DNA of 64,000 nucleotides from Bradyrhizobium acaciae (GCF_020889785.1 NZ_JACMYK010000008.1:61823-125822), one strand, 5' to 3'. Counted from the first letter of the stretch, positions 8,741 through 18,280 are shown. Made by a program: numbers and translations. Notes: generated from the letters alone by a model not told the origin.

Positions 8741-8767
8741 GACGCACGCCGCGGGGCGGTGCGCGTC
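8741..8767 (+). promoter_or_regulatory. Intercistronic hairpin between binding protein and permease genes
   Basis: GACGCACGCC, a GCGG loop and GGCGGTGCGCGTC form a GC-rich, slightly bulged stem between the binding-protein stop and the permease start. Hairpins at this place in ABC operons commonly stabilise the upstream message or reduce read-through, so that binding protein outnumbers the membrane parts. There is no T-run, so it is not a full terminator. Confidence 0.4.
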
Positions 8768-8783
8768 GTGCCGAGGGGGACAA

Positions 8784-9668
8784 ATGGCGGGCCTGAGCTT
8801 TGACTTGATCGCGCTGCAATTGTTTGCCGGGCTCGCGCTCGGCGCAATCTACGTGCTGTTTGCGATCGGCCTCTCGCTGATCTTCGGGATGCTGACGGTC
8901 GTCAACTTCGCTCACGGTGCCTTCTATATGGTCGGCGCCTATGTCGGGCTCTATCTGATATCGATCGGCGGCAATTTCTGGATCTGCCTCGTGGCTGTAC
9001 CGATTGTGATCGGACTGTTCGGCCTTGCCGTCGAGCGCGTGCTGATCCGGCCGCTCTACGGCCGCGGCATCGACTATCCGCTGCTGCTGACGTTCGGGCT
9101 CAGCTACGTGATGGTCGAATGCGTTCGCATTGCCTTTGGCAAGACTGGCTATCCTTTCGACACGCCCGACGTCTTGCAGGGCGCCGTCGATATCGGCGTC
9201 GGCTATTTCCCGCTCTACCGCCTGTTCGTGATAGGCGCGACGGCCGTTGTGCTGCTGGCGCTTTGGCTGTTTCTGGAGAAGACGAGCTACGGGCTCATTA
9301 TCCGCGCCGGGGCACGCGATCCGCAAATCGTTCGCGTCCTTGGGGTCGATGTTTCCAGGGTCTGGTTGATTGTGTTCGGGATAGGTACCGCGATTGCGGG
9401 CTTTGCCGGACTGTTGGCGGCTCCGCTCCAGGGCGTCATCCCGGAGATGGGCGGCACGATCCTCGCCGAGGCTTTCGTCGTGACGGTCGTCGGGGGGATG
9501 GGTTCGATCGGCGGTGCTGTATTGGCAGGCCTGCTGGTCGGCGTGGTGGTCAGCATGACCTCGCTGTTTGCACCCGAGATGGCCAAGGTTTCGATCTTTG
9601 CCCTGATGGCGATCGTTCTGATCGTTCGTCCCCAAGGCTTCTTCGGCCGCGCCGGATTGATGAGCTGA
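8784..9668 (+). CDS. livH: Branched-chain type ABC transporter permease, LivH family
   Basis: The 294-residue, strongly hydrophobic product has about eight membrane segments. It opens with LIALQLFAGLALGAIYVLFAIGLSLIFGM and continues VNFAHGAFYMVGAY, the LivH hallmark. GGMGSIGGAVLAGLLVGVV near the end is the coupling region. It pairs with the LivM-type permease 7 nt downstream. A GAGGGGGAC ribosome site precedes the ATG. Confidence 0.94.
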   Translation: MAGLSFDLIALQLFAGLALGAIYVLFAIGLSLIFGMLTVVNFAHGAFYMVGAYVGLYLISIGGNFWICLVAVPIVIGLFGLAVERVLIRPLYGRGIDYPLLLTFGLSYVMVECVRIAFGKTGYPFDTPDVLQGAVDIGVGYFPLYRLFVIGATAVVLLALWLFLEKTSYGLIIRAGARDPQIVRVLGVDVSRVWLIVFGIGTAIAGFAGLLAAPLQGVIPEMGGTILAEAFVVTVVGGMGSIGGAVLAGLLVGVVVSMTSLFAPEMAKVSIFALMAIVLIVRPQGFFGRAGLMS

Positions 9669-9675
9669 GACCCGC

Positions 9676-10662
9676 ATGACGGAAACTGCTCAATCGATCA
9701 AACCGCACCGTGCCACGACGGGAAGTTGGTACGAGTTCGCAACACGACACCGCGCCAGCATCGCGGCTGCGGTGATCCTGATTTTCCCGCTGGTGATGCC
9801 GTTCACGGCCTTGGCCGTGAATATCCTGATCTATGGGCTCTACGCTCTCGGTTTCAACCTTGTGTTTGGCTATCTTGGCCTTCTGTCGTTCGGTCATGCA
9901 GCGTTGTTCGGGACCGGCGCCTATCTCTGCGGCATCGCCATCGTGCACTTCGGCTGGCCGTGGTATGCGGCCATTGCGGCCGGGGTCGCCGGCGGCCTGT
10001 TGATGGCGCTGTTGATCGGCGTGCTTGCGATCAGGACCCGCGGTATCTACTTCGCGATGGTCACGATGGCGCTGTCGCAATGTGTCTATTACCTGTTCTA
10101 TCAGGCCGTCGACTTGACCGGCGGCGAGAACGGGCTCCGCGGCATCAATGTCCGCACCATCGATTTGTTCGGCTTGCGGATCGACTTCATCAATCCGATG
10201 ATCCGGTACTACGTCATTGCGGCTTTCGTGATCGCCGCATTCTTCGTGATGTCCCGCATTCTTGCCTCGCCCTTTGGCGCCGTCGTCGAAGCGGTGCGGG
10301 AGAACGGGGTGCGTGCCCGCGCGTCGGGCTACGACGTGACTCTGACGCGCTTGCTGACTTTCATTTTGTCGGGCGGCTTCTGCGGGCTCGCGGGCGCCTT
10401 GCAGGCCCTGCATCTGTCGATCGTTCCGATCGAGATCCTGCACTATGAGACGTCGGGCCTTGTCGTGATGATCGCCCTGCTGGGCGGGATGGGGACATTC
10501 TTCGGGCCGATGATCGGCGCCGCGGTCTTCCTGGTGCTGGAGAACATCGTTTCCGTGTGGACCGTTCATTGGCAGCTGATCGTAGGCGCCATCTTCATTG
10601 CATGCGTGCTGTTTTTCCCCGCCGGCATCTGGGGCACGTTGATTGCGCGGGGCAGACGATGA
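9676..10662 (+). CDS. livM: Branched-chain type ABC transporter permease, LivM family
   Basis: The 328-residue polytopic membrane protein carries the LivM marks NLVFGYLGLLSFGHAALFGTGAY and GGMGTFFGPMIGAAVFLVLE. It has a soluble N-terminal lead of about 30 residues before the first membrane span. It forms the channel with LivH. The end overlaps the LivG ATG as ATGA, which indicates translational coupling. Confidence 0.94.
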   Translation: MTETAQSIKPHRATTGSWYEFATRHRASIAAAVILIFPLVMPFTALAVNILIYGLYALGFNLVFGYLGLLSFGHAALFGTGAYLCGIAIVHFGWPWYAAIAAGVAGGLLMALLIGVLAIRTRGIYFAMVTMALSQCVYYLFYQAVDLTGGENGLRGINVRTIDLFGLRIDFINPMIRYYVIAAFVIAAFFVMSRILASPFGAVVEAVRENGVRARASGYDVTLTRLLTFILSGGFCGLAGALQALHLSIVPIEILHYETSGLVVMIALLGGMGTFFGPMIGAAVFLVLENIVSVWTVHWQLIVGAIFIACVLFFPAGIWGTLIARGRR

Positions 10663-11429
10663 GCGCCGCAATAGGCCAAGCCGGAGAAATCATTCTGCGC
10701 ACCAGTGGCGTCGGCAAGACGTTCGGCAAGTTTGTCGCGCTCAACAATATCTCGGCCGAGTTTTCGCGAGGAGCGATCACCTCCATCATCGGTCCGAACG
10801 GCGCTGGAAAGAGCACCTATTTCAATCTGCTGTGCGGCGCCTTTCCGCCCACCAAGGGCAGCGTCGAGTTCGAGGGCAGGGATGTCACGGGGCTCCCTCA
10901 GCACCGCTTTGCCCACATGGGGATCGCGAAATCCTTTCAGATCACCAGCGTGTTTCCGCAGCTCACGACGCGTGAGAACATCCGCGTCGGCCTGCAGGCG
11001 CTGGTGTCGCGATACGACATCTGGCGTCCGCGCGCACGCCTGACCGAGCTGGTCGAGCGGGCGGACGAATTGCTGGCCCTGGTCGGACTGTGGGAGTCTC
11101 GGGAACGTGCCGCCAAGACGCTGGCCCATGGCGAGCAGCGGGCACTGGAGATCGGGATGGCGCTTGCCAGCCGGCCTCGTTTGCTGCTGCTTGACGAGCC
11201 GACCGCCGGCATGAGCCCGGAAGAAACCCGGACCATGATGGATCTGATCGTGAAACTCGCAAAGGAACGCACGGTCATCCTCGTCGAGCACAAGATGAAG
11301 CTGGTGCTCGGGATCAGCGACCGGATCCTGGTGCTGCACCACGGAGAGTTGCTTGCCGAGGGGACACCACAGGAGGTTCGGCAGAACGAGGCGGTGAAGC
11401 GTGTCTATCTCGGGCAGCGGGAGCATTGA
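10659..11429 (+). CDS. livG: Branched-chain type ABC transporter ATP-binding protein, LivG
   Basis: The 256-residue ATPase has Walker A GPNGAGKST (about residues 45-53), the Liv-type LAHGEQRALEIGMALA in place of LSGGQ, and Walker B RLLLLDEPTAGM followed by the switch His in VEHKMKLVL. Together with LivF it powers the importer. The start is chosen at the ATGA overlap with livM. Confidence 0.95.
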   Translation: MSAAIGQAGEIILRTSGVGKTFGKFVALNNISAEFSRGAITSIIGPNGAGKSTYFNLLCGAFPPTKGSVEFEGRDVTGLPQHRFAHMGIAKSFQITSVFPQLTTRENIRVGLQALVSRYDIWRPRARLTELVERADELLALVGLWESRERAAKTLAHGEQRALEIGMALASRPRLLLLDEPTAGMSPEETRTMMDLIVKLAKERTVILVEHKMKLVLGISDRILVLHHGELLAEGTPQEVRQNEAVKRVYLGQREH

Positions 11430-11433
11430 GGTG

Positions 11434-12138
11434 ATGCTGCAGGTCAGCCAGCTCAATGCCTGGTATGGCGCAAGCCACGCTTTGCAGGACATCAGCCTCG
11501 AGGTGACCAGGGGCGAAATCGTCTGCCTGATCGGCCGCAATGGCGCCGGCAAGACGACGACGCTAAAATCGATCATGGGGCTGATGGGGCGGGCGCGCGG
11601 CTCGGTCATCTTTAAGGGCGAAGAGTTGCTGAACCGGCCGGCGCATGTGCGCTTTGCGTTGGGGCTCGCCTATGTTCCCGAAGAGCGGCGGATCGTGCAG
11701 GGGCTGTCGGTGCGGGAGAATTTGCGGCTTGGGCTGGTCGCGTCGAAGTATAAGAAACGGGAAGCCGGGCTGATCGACGAGATCGCCGTGATCTTCCCGC
11801 GACTGGCCGAGCGTATGGATCAAGAGGCGGTCACGATGTCCGGCGGCGAGCAGCAGATGCTGGCGATCGCGCGCGCGATGATCGCAAAGCCCGACCTGAT
11901 CATGCTGGATGAACCGTCGGAGGGGATCATGCCGGTTCTGGTCGACGAGATGTTCGAGCTGTTCCGCAGCATGAAGGCGCAGGGAACGACGGTGCTGCTG
12001 GTCGAGCAGAACGTCGAACTCGCGCTCGGCATCGCCGATCGGGCCTATGTGCTGGATCAGGGGGCCGTCGTGCACCAGGCCTCTGCGCAGGCATTGCTCG
12101 CCGATGACGAGATCAAGGAGCGCTACTGCTCGGTGTGA
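11434..12138 (+). CDS. livF: Branched-chain type ABC transporter ATP-binding protein, LivF
   Basis: The 234-residue ATPase has Walker A GRNGAGKTT, the LivF-specific YVPEERRIVQGLSVRENL, signature MSGGEQQMLAIARAM and Walker B LIMLDEPSEGI with VLLVEQNVELAL. GTG at 11431 is an equally possible start one codon earlier; GGGAG at 11419-11423 serves either. It is the last gene of the Liv operon and is followed at once by a strong hairpin. Confidence 0.94.
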   Translation: MLQVSQLNAWYGASHALQDISLEVTRGEIVCLIGRNGAGKTTTLKSIMGLMGRARGSVIFKGEELLNRPAHVRFALGLAYVPEERRIVQGLSVRENLRLGLVASKYKKREAGLIDEIAVIFPRLAERMDQEAVTMSGGEQQMLAIARAMIAKPDLIMLDEPSEGIMPVLVDEMFELFRSMKAQGTTVLLVEQNVELALGIADRAYVLDQGAVVHQASAQALLADDEIKERYCSV

Positions 12139-12174
12139 GCAGGCTCTCGGATCAGCCTGCGTGCCATCGGCACG
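12139..12174. terminator. Paired hairpins between convergent genes
   Basis: Directly after the livF stop, GCAGGCT (12139-12145) and AGCCTGC (12154-12160) form a perfect 7-bp stem with an 8-nt loop. A second stem CGTGCC-ATC-GGCACG (12160-12174) follows. They sit between the convergent livF and alcohol dehydrogenase genes, so a bidirectional stop is likely, although neither has a clear T-run. Confidence 0.5.
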
Positions 12175-12183
12175 AACGGAACC

Positions 12184-13335
12184 TTACTCCGCAGCGCTTG
12201 CGATGACGTCTGCCTGGCGATTGGTCACGATGACCTTGATCGCGTCGTCGACGCGATCCCGCGCATACCTCAGCGCGGTCGGCAGGTCGGCCAGCGCAAA
12301 CGTGTGGGTGTGGATTTTGGTCGCATCGAATCGCTTCGCGGCCATCAATTCCATCGCGCGGTGGGTGGCGCTGCGGCCTTCTCCACGAATGCCGTAAGCG
12401 TAGATGTTGTTCCGCACGAGATGCGCGATGTCCAGCGTCGCGGCTTCGTGCGGGAAGGCGGCCAGGCAGATCTTGCCGCCACGATTGGTCATGTGAATGG
12501 CCTGGTTGAGTGTCGCTTCGGTGCCGGCACATTCGACGACATAGTCCGCGCCGATCCCCCCTGTCAGTTGCTTCACCACCGCAACGGCGTCTTCGTCGTT
12601 GATGTTGATGATGCGGTCGGCCCCCAGTTCCCCGCCGATCGCGAGCCGCTTGTTGCGCGCGCCGGTCAGGATGACCGGGCTTGCGCCAAGCGCCTTGGCC
12701 ACGGCAACTGCGAGAAGTCCGATCGGCCCCGGGCCGATCACCACGACGCTCTCGCCGGCCACCAATCCCCCCAGTTCCGTCAAGCCATACATCGACGTAC
12801 CGGCAGTCACCACCAGCGTCGCCTCCGCGTCGCTCATGGTATCCGGTACCCGCGCCAGCGTGTTGATGTGATTGACCGCGTATTCGGCGAACCCGCCATC
12901 GGTCGTAAAGCCGTTGGCGCGATGACCCTTCTCGGGCTTTCCATAGTTGAGACAGGACGTGTACATGCCCTGGCGGCAGCGTTTGCATTGGCCGCAGCCG
13001 GCATGGATCTCGACGCTGATCCTCTCGCCGATTTTGAACTCGTCGACATCAGGGCCGAGCGCCGCAACCGTCCCCATGTATTCGTGGCCCGGTGTGAAGT
13101 TCTTGTTGAAGGGCGGGCCACCCTGAATGCTTGCCGGCGACCCGGCATGGATGATTTCGAGATCGGTGGCGCAGATCGCAACCGCGTCGATCCGAACCAG
13201 CACCTCGGCACGCGACGGGATCGGCGTTGGCTTTTCTCGAAGGAAGAGCTGATCGGGGTCGCCAAGGACCCAGGCTTTCATCAGGTCGGGAACGACAAGA
13301 TCGGGCGACGTCTTGACGCCAGGCGGCTGGTACAT
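12184..13335 (-). CDS. Zinc-dependent alcohol dehydrogenase family protein
   Basis: The 383-residue medium-chain dehydrogenase has catalytic zinc ligands C55 (AICATDLE) and H84-E85 (TPGHEYMG), all four structural-zinc cysteines C114, C117, C120 and C128, and a Rossmann motif GPGPIGLLAVAVAKALGA. It should oxidise an alcohol, polyol or similar substrate with NAD(P). The start at 13335 follows AGAGGA; upstream in-frame codons extend into unrelated sequence. It is convergent to livF and divergent from the next ABC transporter, so it has its own promoter. The substrate is not evident. Confidence 0.92.
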   Translation of the reverse strand: MYQPPGVKTSPDLVVPDLMKAWVLGDPDQLFLREKPTPIPSRAEVLVRIDAVAICATDLEIIHAGSPASIQGGPPFNKNFTPGHEYMGTVAALGPDVDEFKIGERISVEIHAGCGQCKRCRQGMYTSCLNYGKPEKGHRANGFTTDGGFAEYAVNHINTLARVPDTMSDAEATLVVTAGTSMYGLTELGGLVAGESVVVIGPGPIGLLAVAVAKALGASPVILTGARNKRLAIGGELGADRIININDEDAVAVVKQLTGGIGADYVVECAGTEATLNQAIHMTNRGGKICLAAFPHEAATLDIAHLVRNNIYAYGIRGEGRSATHRAMELMAAKRFDATKIHTHTFALADLPTALRYARDRVDDAIKVIVTNRQADVIASAAE

Positions 13336-13529
13336 GGGCGCGTCCTCTTTTGCCTGCCAGCCTAGCGCGAAACGGCCAACTGCCGCGAGCATCCGATCGT
13401 TGGCGTCGGGGCGGCTGCATTTGCTGCACGGCAGCAAGCGCGTCGCAAAACGTTCATACGCGGCCTATACTTGGTCGCCCGGTTGATGTTGAAATCCTCA
13501 TTGCATCCTCTCCCAGACCGGAGCCTCCC

Positions 13530-14537
13530 ATGAAGACCGTCCGCCTTGTCCTTGCGTTGCTGGCGCTGGCACTGATCGCGCCCTGGCAATCCGCCAAGGC
13601 GGCCGACGTGATCTGCTACAATTGCCCGCCGGAATGGGCCGATTGGGCCTCGATGCTGAAGGCAATCAAGGCGGACCTCAACTACGACATCCCGCACGAC
13701 AACAAGAATTCCGGCCAGGCGCTGGCCCAGATACTGGCCGAGAAGAGCAATCCGGTCGGTGATATCGGCTATTTCGGCGTGACCTTCGGCATGAAAGCCA
13801 AGGCCCAGGACGCGCTTGAACCTTATAAGCCTGCGCATTGGGATCAGGTCCCCGCCGGCCTCAAGGACCCGGATGGCTACTGGACCACGATCCACTCCGG
13901 CACGCTCGGCCTGTTCGTGAACAAGGACGCGCTCGGCGGCAAGCCGGTGCCGGCCTGCTGGAAGGACCTCCTGAAGCCCGACTACAAGGGGATGGTCGGC
14001 TACCTCGATCCGTCGTCCGCTGCGGTCGGTTATGTCGGCGCGGTCGCGGTCAATCTGGCGCTTGGCGGTTCACCCACCAATTTCGATCCGGCGATCAGCT
14101 TCTTCAAGGAGCTGCGCAAGAATGATCCGATCGTGCCCAAGCAGACGTCGTATGCCCGCGTCGTTTCGGGTGAAATGCCGATCCTGTTCGACTACGACTT
14201 CAACGCCTATCGCGCCAAATATTCAGAGAAGGGCAACTTCGAGTTTGTCATTCCCTGCGAGGGCTCGGTGGTGTTTCCCTATGTCGTTGGTCTGGTGAAG
14301 AACGCGCCGGACAAGGAGAAGGCCAAGAAGGTGATGGACTATCTGCTGTCCGACAAGGGGCAGGCGATCTGGACCAATGCCTATCTGCGTCCGGCCCGCC
14401 CGATCGAACTGCCGGCTTCCGTGAAGGGCAAATTCCTCCCCGACAGCGACTATGCCCGCGCCAAGAGCGTCGACTGGGGTGAGATGGAAAACGTGCAAAA
14501 AGCCTTCGTCGACCGCTATCTCGCCGAGGTTCGCTGA
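13530..14537 (+). CDS. Extracellular solute-binding protein of polyamine/iron-type ABC importer
   Basis: The 335-residue product has a clear Sec signal peptide (MKTVRLVLALLALALIAPWQSAKA, cleavage near residue 24), then a PotD/FbpA-like fold with a CYNCPPEWADW start, GDIGYFGVTFGMKA, and FVNKDALGGKPVPACWKDLLKPDYKG, typical of this type-2 binding-protein group. It is the first gene of an SBP, permease, permease, ATPase and metallophosphoesterase operon. The terminal phosphoesterase raises the possibility that the cargo is a phosphodiester or phosphonate rather than a polyamine; this is inference. Confidence 0.9.
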   Translation: MKTVRLVLALLALALIAPWQSAKAADVICYNCPPEWADWASMLKAIKADLNYDIPHDNKNSGQALAQILAEKSNPVGDIGYFGVTFGMKAKAQDALEPYKPAHWDQVPAGLKDPDGYWTTIHSGTLGLFVNKDALGGKPVPACWKDLLKPDYKGMVGYLDPSSAAVGYVGAVAVNLALGGSPTNFDPAISFFKELRKNDPIVPKQTSYARVVSGEMPILFDYDFNAYRAKYSEKGNFEFVIPCEGSVVFPYVVGLVKNAPDKEKAKKVMDYLLSDKGQAIWTNAYLRPARPIELPASVKGKFLPDSDYARAKSVDWGEMENVQKAFVDRYLAEVR

Positions 14538-14575
14538 GGCAATATGGTGCCCCTCGCCAAGGCACCATTCTTCCG

Positions 14576-15391
14576 ATGTCGCAAAAATCCTTCGTCTGGC
14601 TCTGCCTGTTGCCGCTCGCGGTCGTGACCACGGCATTCTTCCTGTTGCCGATGGCTCGCCTGGTGGTCGCGGGTGCCGAAGGGCCGCACGGGCTCGCCGG
14701 ATATCTTGCCATCCTGACGGAAAGCCGCTATCGCGCGACGTTGATCAACACCGTGCTGCTGGCGGCCGCAACGACGGTCGTCACGCTGATTGTGGCGACC
14801 ATTGCCGGAATGTTTCTGCAGCGGCATCGCTTTCCCGGACGGGCCGTGCTCATCGCGATGCTGACCTTTCCGTTGGCTTTTCCCGGCGTGGTGGTCGGCT
14901 TCATGATCATTCTGCTGGCGGGACGGCAAGGGCTGATCGGCGATCTCTCGAACCGGATCTTCGGCGAGAAATTCGTCTTCGCCTATTCGATCTACGGGCT
15001 CTTCCTCGGCTATCTCTACTTCTCGATCCCGCGCGTGATCCTCACCATCATGGCGGCCGTGCAAAAGCTCGATGTCGGTCTGGAGGAAGCCGCGCGTTCG
15101 CTCGGTGCCAGCCCCTGGGCGGTGCAGCGTGACGTCGTGCTGCCGGCTCTGGCGCCGGCCTTCGTTGCGTCCGGCGCGATCGCGTTTGCGACCGCGATGG
15201 GGGCCTTCGGGACGGCTTTCACGCTGGCGACGAATATCGACGTGTTGCCGATGCTGATCTACACCGAGTTCACGTTGGCCGCCAACTTTGCGACCTCGGC
15301 CGCGCTGTCGGTGGGGCTCGGCCTGATCACCTGGCTCATCCTTGCGCTCGCCCGCACGTTCAGCGGCAGCGCGGTTGCGGCGGCCGGGTGA
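14576..15391 (+). CDS. ABC transporter permease (PotB-like)
   Basis: The 271-residue product has about six membrane spans, starting with VWLCLLPLAVVTTAFFLLP. The cytoplasmic EAA coupling loop is LEEAARSLGASPWAVQRDVVLPALAP. It is one half of the membrane channel, with the next gene supplying the other. The ribosome site is weak, and translation may depend on the upstream gene 38 nt away. Confidence 0.9.
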   Translation: MSQKSFVWLCLLPLAVVTTAFFLLPMARLVVAGAEGPHGLAGYLAILTESRYRATLINTVLLAAATTVVTLIVATIAGMFLQRHRFPGRAVLIAMLTFPLAFPGVVVGFMIILLAGRQGLIGDLSNRIFGEKFVFAYSIYGLFLGYLYFSIPRVILTIMAAVQKLDVGLEEAARSLGASPWAVQRDVVLPALAPAFVASGAIAFATAMGAFGTAFTLATNIDVLPMLIYTEFTLAANFATSAALSVGLGLITWLILALARTFSGSAVAAAG

Positions 15392-15395
15392 ACGC

Positions 15396-16181
15396 ATGCG
15401 CGATCGTCTGATCTTCACCGGCCAGTTGATCTTCACGCTGCTCGTTGCGGCCTTCCTGGTGGTGCCCGCGGGGCTTTCCATTTCCGCCGGAGTGACCGTC
15501 AATTATTTCCGGGGCATCCAATCCGGCGTGACCCTGCAATGGGTCGCGCAGGTCTGGGAGCTCTATGCCGGCACCATCCTGCTCTCCTTCGTGATCGCAT
15601 TCGCGACGCTTGCGGTCACCTTGCTTGCGGGTGTTCCCGCGGCCTATGCCCTGCATACGCGGGGAGGACGGCTTGCCCGCATCGTCGAGGAGATCATCAC
15701 GCTGCCGCTCGCAATTCCCGGGCTTGCGATTGCGCTTGCATTGCTGCTTGCATACGGGAGCTTTGGTGGCTTCCGCCGTTCCTGGCTCTTCATCCTGGTC
15801 GGACACGTGATCTTCACCATGCCGTTCATGGTGCGGTCCGTCATGGCGGTGTTTGCGACCGTCGACGTCAAGACGCTGGATGAGGGCGCCGCCTCGCTCG
15901 GGGCATCGCCATGGCGGCGCTTCTGCGATGTCATCGTGCCGAATGCGCTGCCGGGAATTCTGGCCGGCGCACTGATGGTGGTCACGCTCTCGCTCGGTGA
16001 ATTCAATCTGACCTGGATGCTGCACACGCCGTTGACGAAGACGCTGCCGATCGGGCTCGCCGACAGCTACGCCTCGATGCGGCTCGAAGTGGCCTCGGCC
16101 TACACGCTGATCTTCTTCGTGATGATCATTCCGCTCCTGGTCGCGATGCAACTGCTGGCCGACAAGGATCACAAGCGATGA
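15396..16181 (+). CDS. ABC transporter permease (PotC-like)
   Basis: The 261-residue product starts at the ATG 4 nt after the previous stop. It has about six spans and the EAA loop LDEGAASLGASPWRRFCDVIVPNALPG. LSLGEFNLTWMLHTP near the end resembles PotC/AfuB partners. It ends in an ATGA overlap with the ATPase gene. Confidence 0.91.
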   Translation: MRDRLIFTGQLIFTLLVAAFLVVPAGLSISAGVTVNYFRGIQSGVTLQWVAQVWELYAGTILLSFVIAFATLAVTLLAGVPAAYALHTRGGRLARIVEEIITLPLAIPGLAIALALLLAYGSFGGFRRSWLFILVGHVIFTMPFMVRSVMAVFATVDVKTLDEGAASLGASPWRRFCDVIVPNALPGILAGALMVVTLSLGEFNLTWMLHTPLTKTLPIGLADSYASMRLEVASAYTLIFFVMIIPLLVAMQLLADKDHKR

Positions 16182-17236
16182 GTACGGCGGGACACGGCGC
16201 TGCGGTGCGGATCGAGAGTTGCGGCAAGACTTTTGCCGACGGCACGCGTGCGCTCGATCCCGCGACCCTCGACATCGCGCGCGGCGAGACGCTCGTGCTG
16301 CTCGGCCCATCCGGCTGCGGGAAGACCACGATGCTGCGGATCATCGCAGGCCTCGAACTGCCAGATACCGGCGGCAAGGTCCTGTTCGACGGCAAGGATA
16401 TGACCTTGGTGCCGATCGAGCGACGCAATGTCGGGATGGTGTTCCAGTCCTACGCCCTGTTTCCCAACATGACGGTGGCGGACAACATCGCCTATGGCTT
16501 GAAGATCCGCGGCGTCGCCAGGGGCGAGCGTGCCGCGCGCGTCGCCGAACTCGTGACTCTCACGAACATCACGGGATTGGAGAACCGCCGCATCGACCAG
16601 CTTTCGGGTGGCCAACGTCAGCGCGTTGCGCTGGCGCGCGCGGTCGCGATTCGGCCCGGCATCTTGCTGCTCGACGAGCCTTTGACTGCGCTTGACGCCG
16701 CCTTGCGCGACCGGTTGCGGGGGGAACTCAACCGATTGCTGCGCGCGCTTGGCATCACGACGATCTATGTCACTCATGATCAGGCCGAGGCTATGGAGTT
16801 GGGCGACCGCATTGTCGTGATGCGGAAAGGCGCGATCGCCCAGATCGGCACGCCGCGCGAAGTCTACTTCGCGCCGAAGGATCGGTTCGTGGCAGAATTC
16901 ATCGGAGCGGCGAACATCATTGAAGCACCGATCGAGAACGGTGCAATGATCCTTCCCGGCGGACGACTGCCGATCGACAGCGGTGCGACAACTGCGAACG
17001 CGACCGTGATGATCCGCCCTGAAACCATTCGCGTTGCGGACGCTGGGGCAGGGCAGCTCTCGGGAACTGTCGATTCCGTCAGCTTCATTGGCGACCGACA
17101 GAGAATTGTCGTGAGCGGCGCATCGGGCAAGCCGCTCAATGTCGACGCGCCCAACACCATTCGGGCCAAGGTCGGCGATCGGGTCGGACTTTCGATTACG
17201 GCCGACGCTGTTCGTCTTCTGCCTTCAGAACCCTGA
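16178..17236 (+). CDS. ABC transporter ATP-binding protein (PotA/FbpC-like)
   Basis: The 352-residue ATPase has Walker A GPSGCGKTT, Q-loop GMVFQSYALFPNMTV, signature LSGGQRQRVALARAV and Walker B ILLLDEPLTALD. A C-terminal TOBE-type regulatory domain runs from about residue 245 (IIEAPIENGAMILPGG...). It energises the importer encoded just upstream. The start is in an ATGA overlap with the permease. Confidence 0.94.
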   Translation: MSTAGHGAAVRIESCGKTFADGTRALDPATLDIARGETLVLLGPSGCGKTTMLRIIAGLELPDTGGKVLFDGKDMTLVPIERRNVGMVFQSYALFPNMTVADNIAYGLKIRGVARGERAARVAELVTLTNITGLENRRIDQLSGGQRQRVALARAVAIRPGILLLDEPLTALDAALRDRLRGELNRLLRALGITTIYVTHDQAEAMELGDRIVVMRKGAIAQIGTPREVYFAPKDRFVAEFIGAANIIEAPIENGAMILPGGRLPIDSGATTANATVMIRPETIRVADAGAGQLSGTVDSVSFIGDRQRIVVSGASGKPLNVDAPNTIRAKVGDRVGLSITADAVRLLPSEP

Positions 17237-17245
17237 GATTGATCG

Positions 17246-18085
17246 ATGCCGTCGAAACCGGTCCTCATCGCCCAGATATCCGACCTCCACATCAAGCCGC
17301 CGGGAGCGTTGGCCTATGGCCGGGTCGATACCGCCAAGGCGCTCGAACGCTGTGTGGCGGCGCTCAACGCATTCGAGCCGGCGCCCGACTTCGTCGTCAT
17401 CTCGGGCGACCTCGTCGATACGCCGTCGGTTGAAGAATACGACTATCTCAAGCGATTGCTCGCGCAGCTGCGCTTGCCGTTTGCCGGAATTCCCGGCAAT
17501 CACGATTCGCGTGAGTGGATGCGCGCCGCGTTTCCTGCCGCGTCCTATGCTCATGCGACGGGCCCACTCGATCAGAAGATCGAAGTGAATGGCCTCGATC
17601 TGCTGCTGCTTGATTCAAGCGTTGCCCGGAAACCGCACGGCATGCTCGAACCCGCTACGCTGCAATGGCTGGATGCGACGCTGGCGGCGGCCGTCGACCG
17701 GCCGGCGCTGCTCTTCCTGCATCACCCGCCGTTCAAGGGCGGCATCTGGCATATGGACCGCCAGGACCTGTTCAATGCCGACGAACTGGCAGGAATCGTC
17801 AGGCGTCACCCGCGCGTGCGGTTGATCGGCTGCGGGCACGTCCACCGCGCCATGCTGACGGCCTTTGCCGGAATTCCCGTGACGCTGTGCCCCGCGCCGA
17901 ACCATGCGGTCGATCTGGACCTCGGACAGCTCCGCGAACCGTCGTTCAAGGTGGAACCGCCTGCCTTTCACCTGCACACCTGGTTTCCCGGGCAGGATTT
18001 CGGACAGTTGGTCACCCACCAGGTCCCGATCGGTCAGTTTGACGGACCGCACCCGTTCTTTGGGCCAGACGGCAAGCTGCTGTAA
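17246..18085 (+). CDS. Metallophosphoesterase, CpdA-like (cyclic-nucleotide or phosphodiester phosphodiesterase)
   Basis: The 279-residue product shows all five calcineurin-like metallophosphoesterase motifs in order: IAQISDLH (D13, H15), VISGDLVD, GIPGNHDSR, LFLHHPPF and LIGCGHVHRAM. These bind a dinuclear metal centre. The family contains CpdA, which hydrolyses cAMP, and glycerophosphodiesterases. It starts 9 nt after the ABC ATPase gene, so it is in that operon, and a CRP-family gene follows about 290 nt later. Context therefore allows two roles: hydrolysis of an imported phosphodiester, or lowering cAMP for the neighbouring regulator. The sequence alone does not choose. Confidence 0.87.
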   Translation: MPSKPVLIAQISDLHIKPPGALAYGRVDTAKALERCVAALNAFEPAPDFVVISGDLVDTPSVEEYDYLKRLLAQLRLPFAGIPGNHDSREWMRAAFPAASYAHATGPLDQKIEVNGLDLLLLDSSVARKPHGMLEPATLQWLDATLAAAVDRPALLFLHHPPFKGGIWHMDRQDLFNADELAGIVRRHPRVRLIGCGHVHRAMLTAFAGIPVTLCPAPNHAVDLDLGQLREPSFKVEPPAFHLHTWFPGQDFGQLVTHQVPIGQFDGPHPFFGPDGKLL

Positions 18086-18240
18086 GTTGGCGCAGACCCC
18101 CCGCAGTGACTGTTTTGCCGGGCGAGAGTGTCGTTGATGGACTGGACATTCCGCATCACGGACGGTCTGCTGCCTGCAATTGAGCGTTGCATAGGCACAT
18201 ATTTATTCCAAATTGTACTTGGATGCCTTCGAGCCCAATG

Positions 18241-18280
18241 CCACCGGGGCGGACCTATTGTTGCTGTAGTGGCCCGGTGG
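18241..18280. other. Inverted repeat upstream of CRP-family gene
   Basis: CCACCGGG (18241-18248) and CCCGGTGG (18273-18280) are a perfect 8-bp inverted repeat with a 24-nt loop. It may end the upstream operon or shape the leader of the regulator gene. The rest of 18086-18377 is non-coding and includes an A/T-rich stretch (about 18197-18220) with TCCAA-N7-TTGGA (18207-18223), a possible promoter or operator area. Confidence 0.35.

Noticed and set aside
7375..9677. Minus-strand open frames over the Liv binding protein and permease genes
   Set aside because: They are antisense to strongly recognised ABC genes and have no motif or ribosome site.
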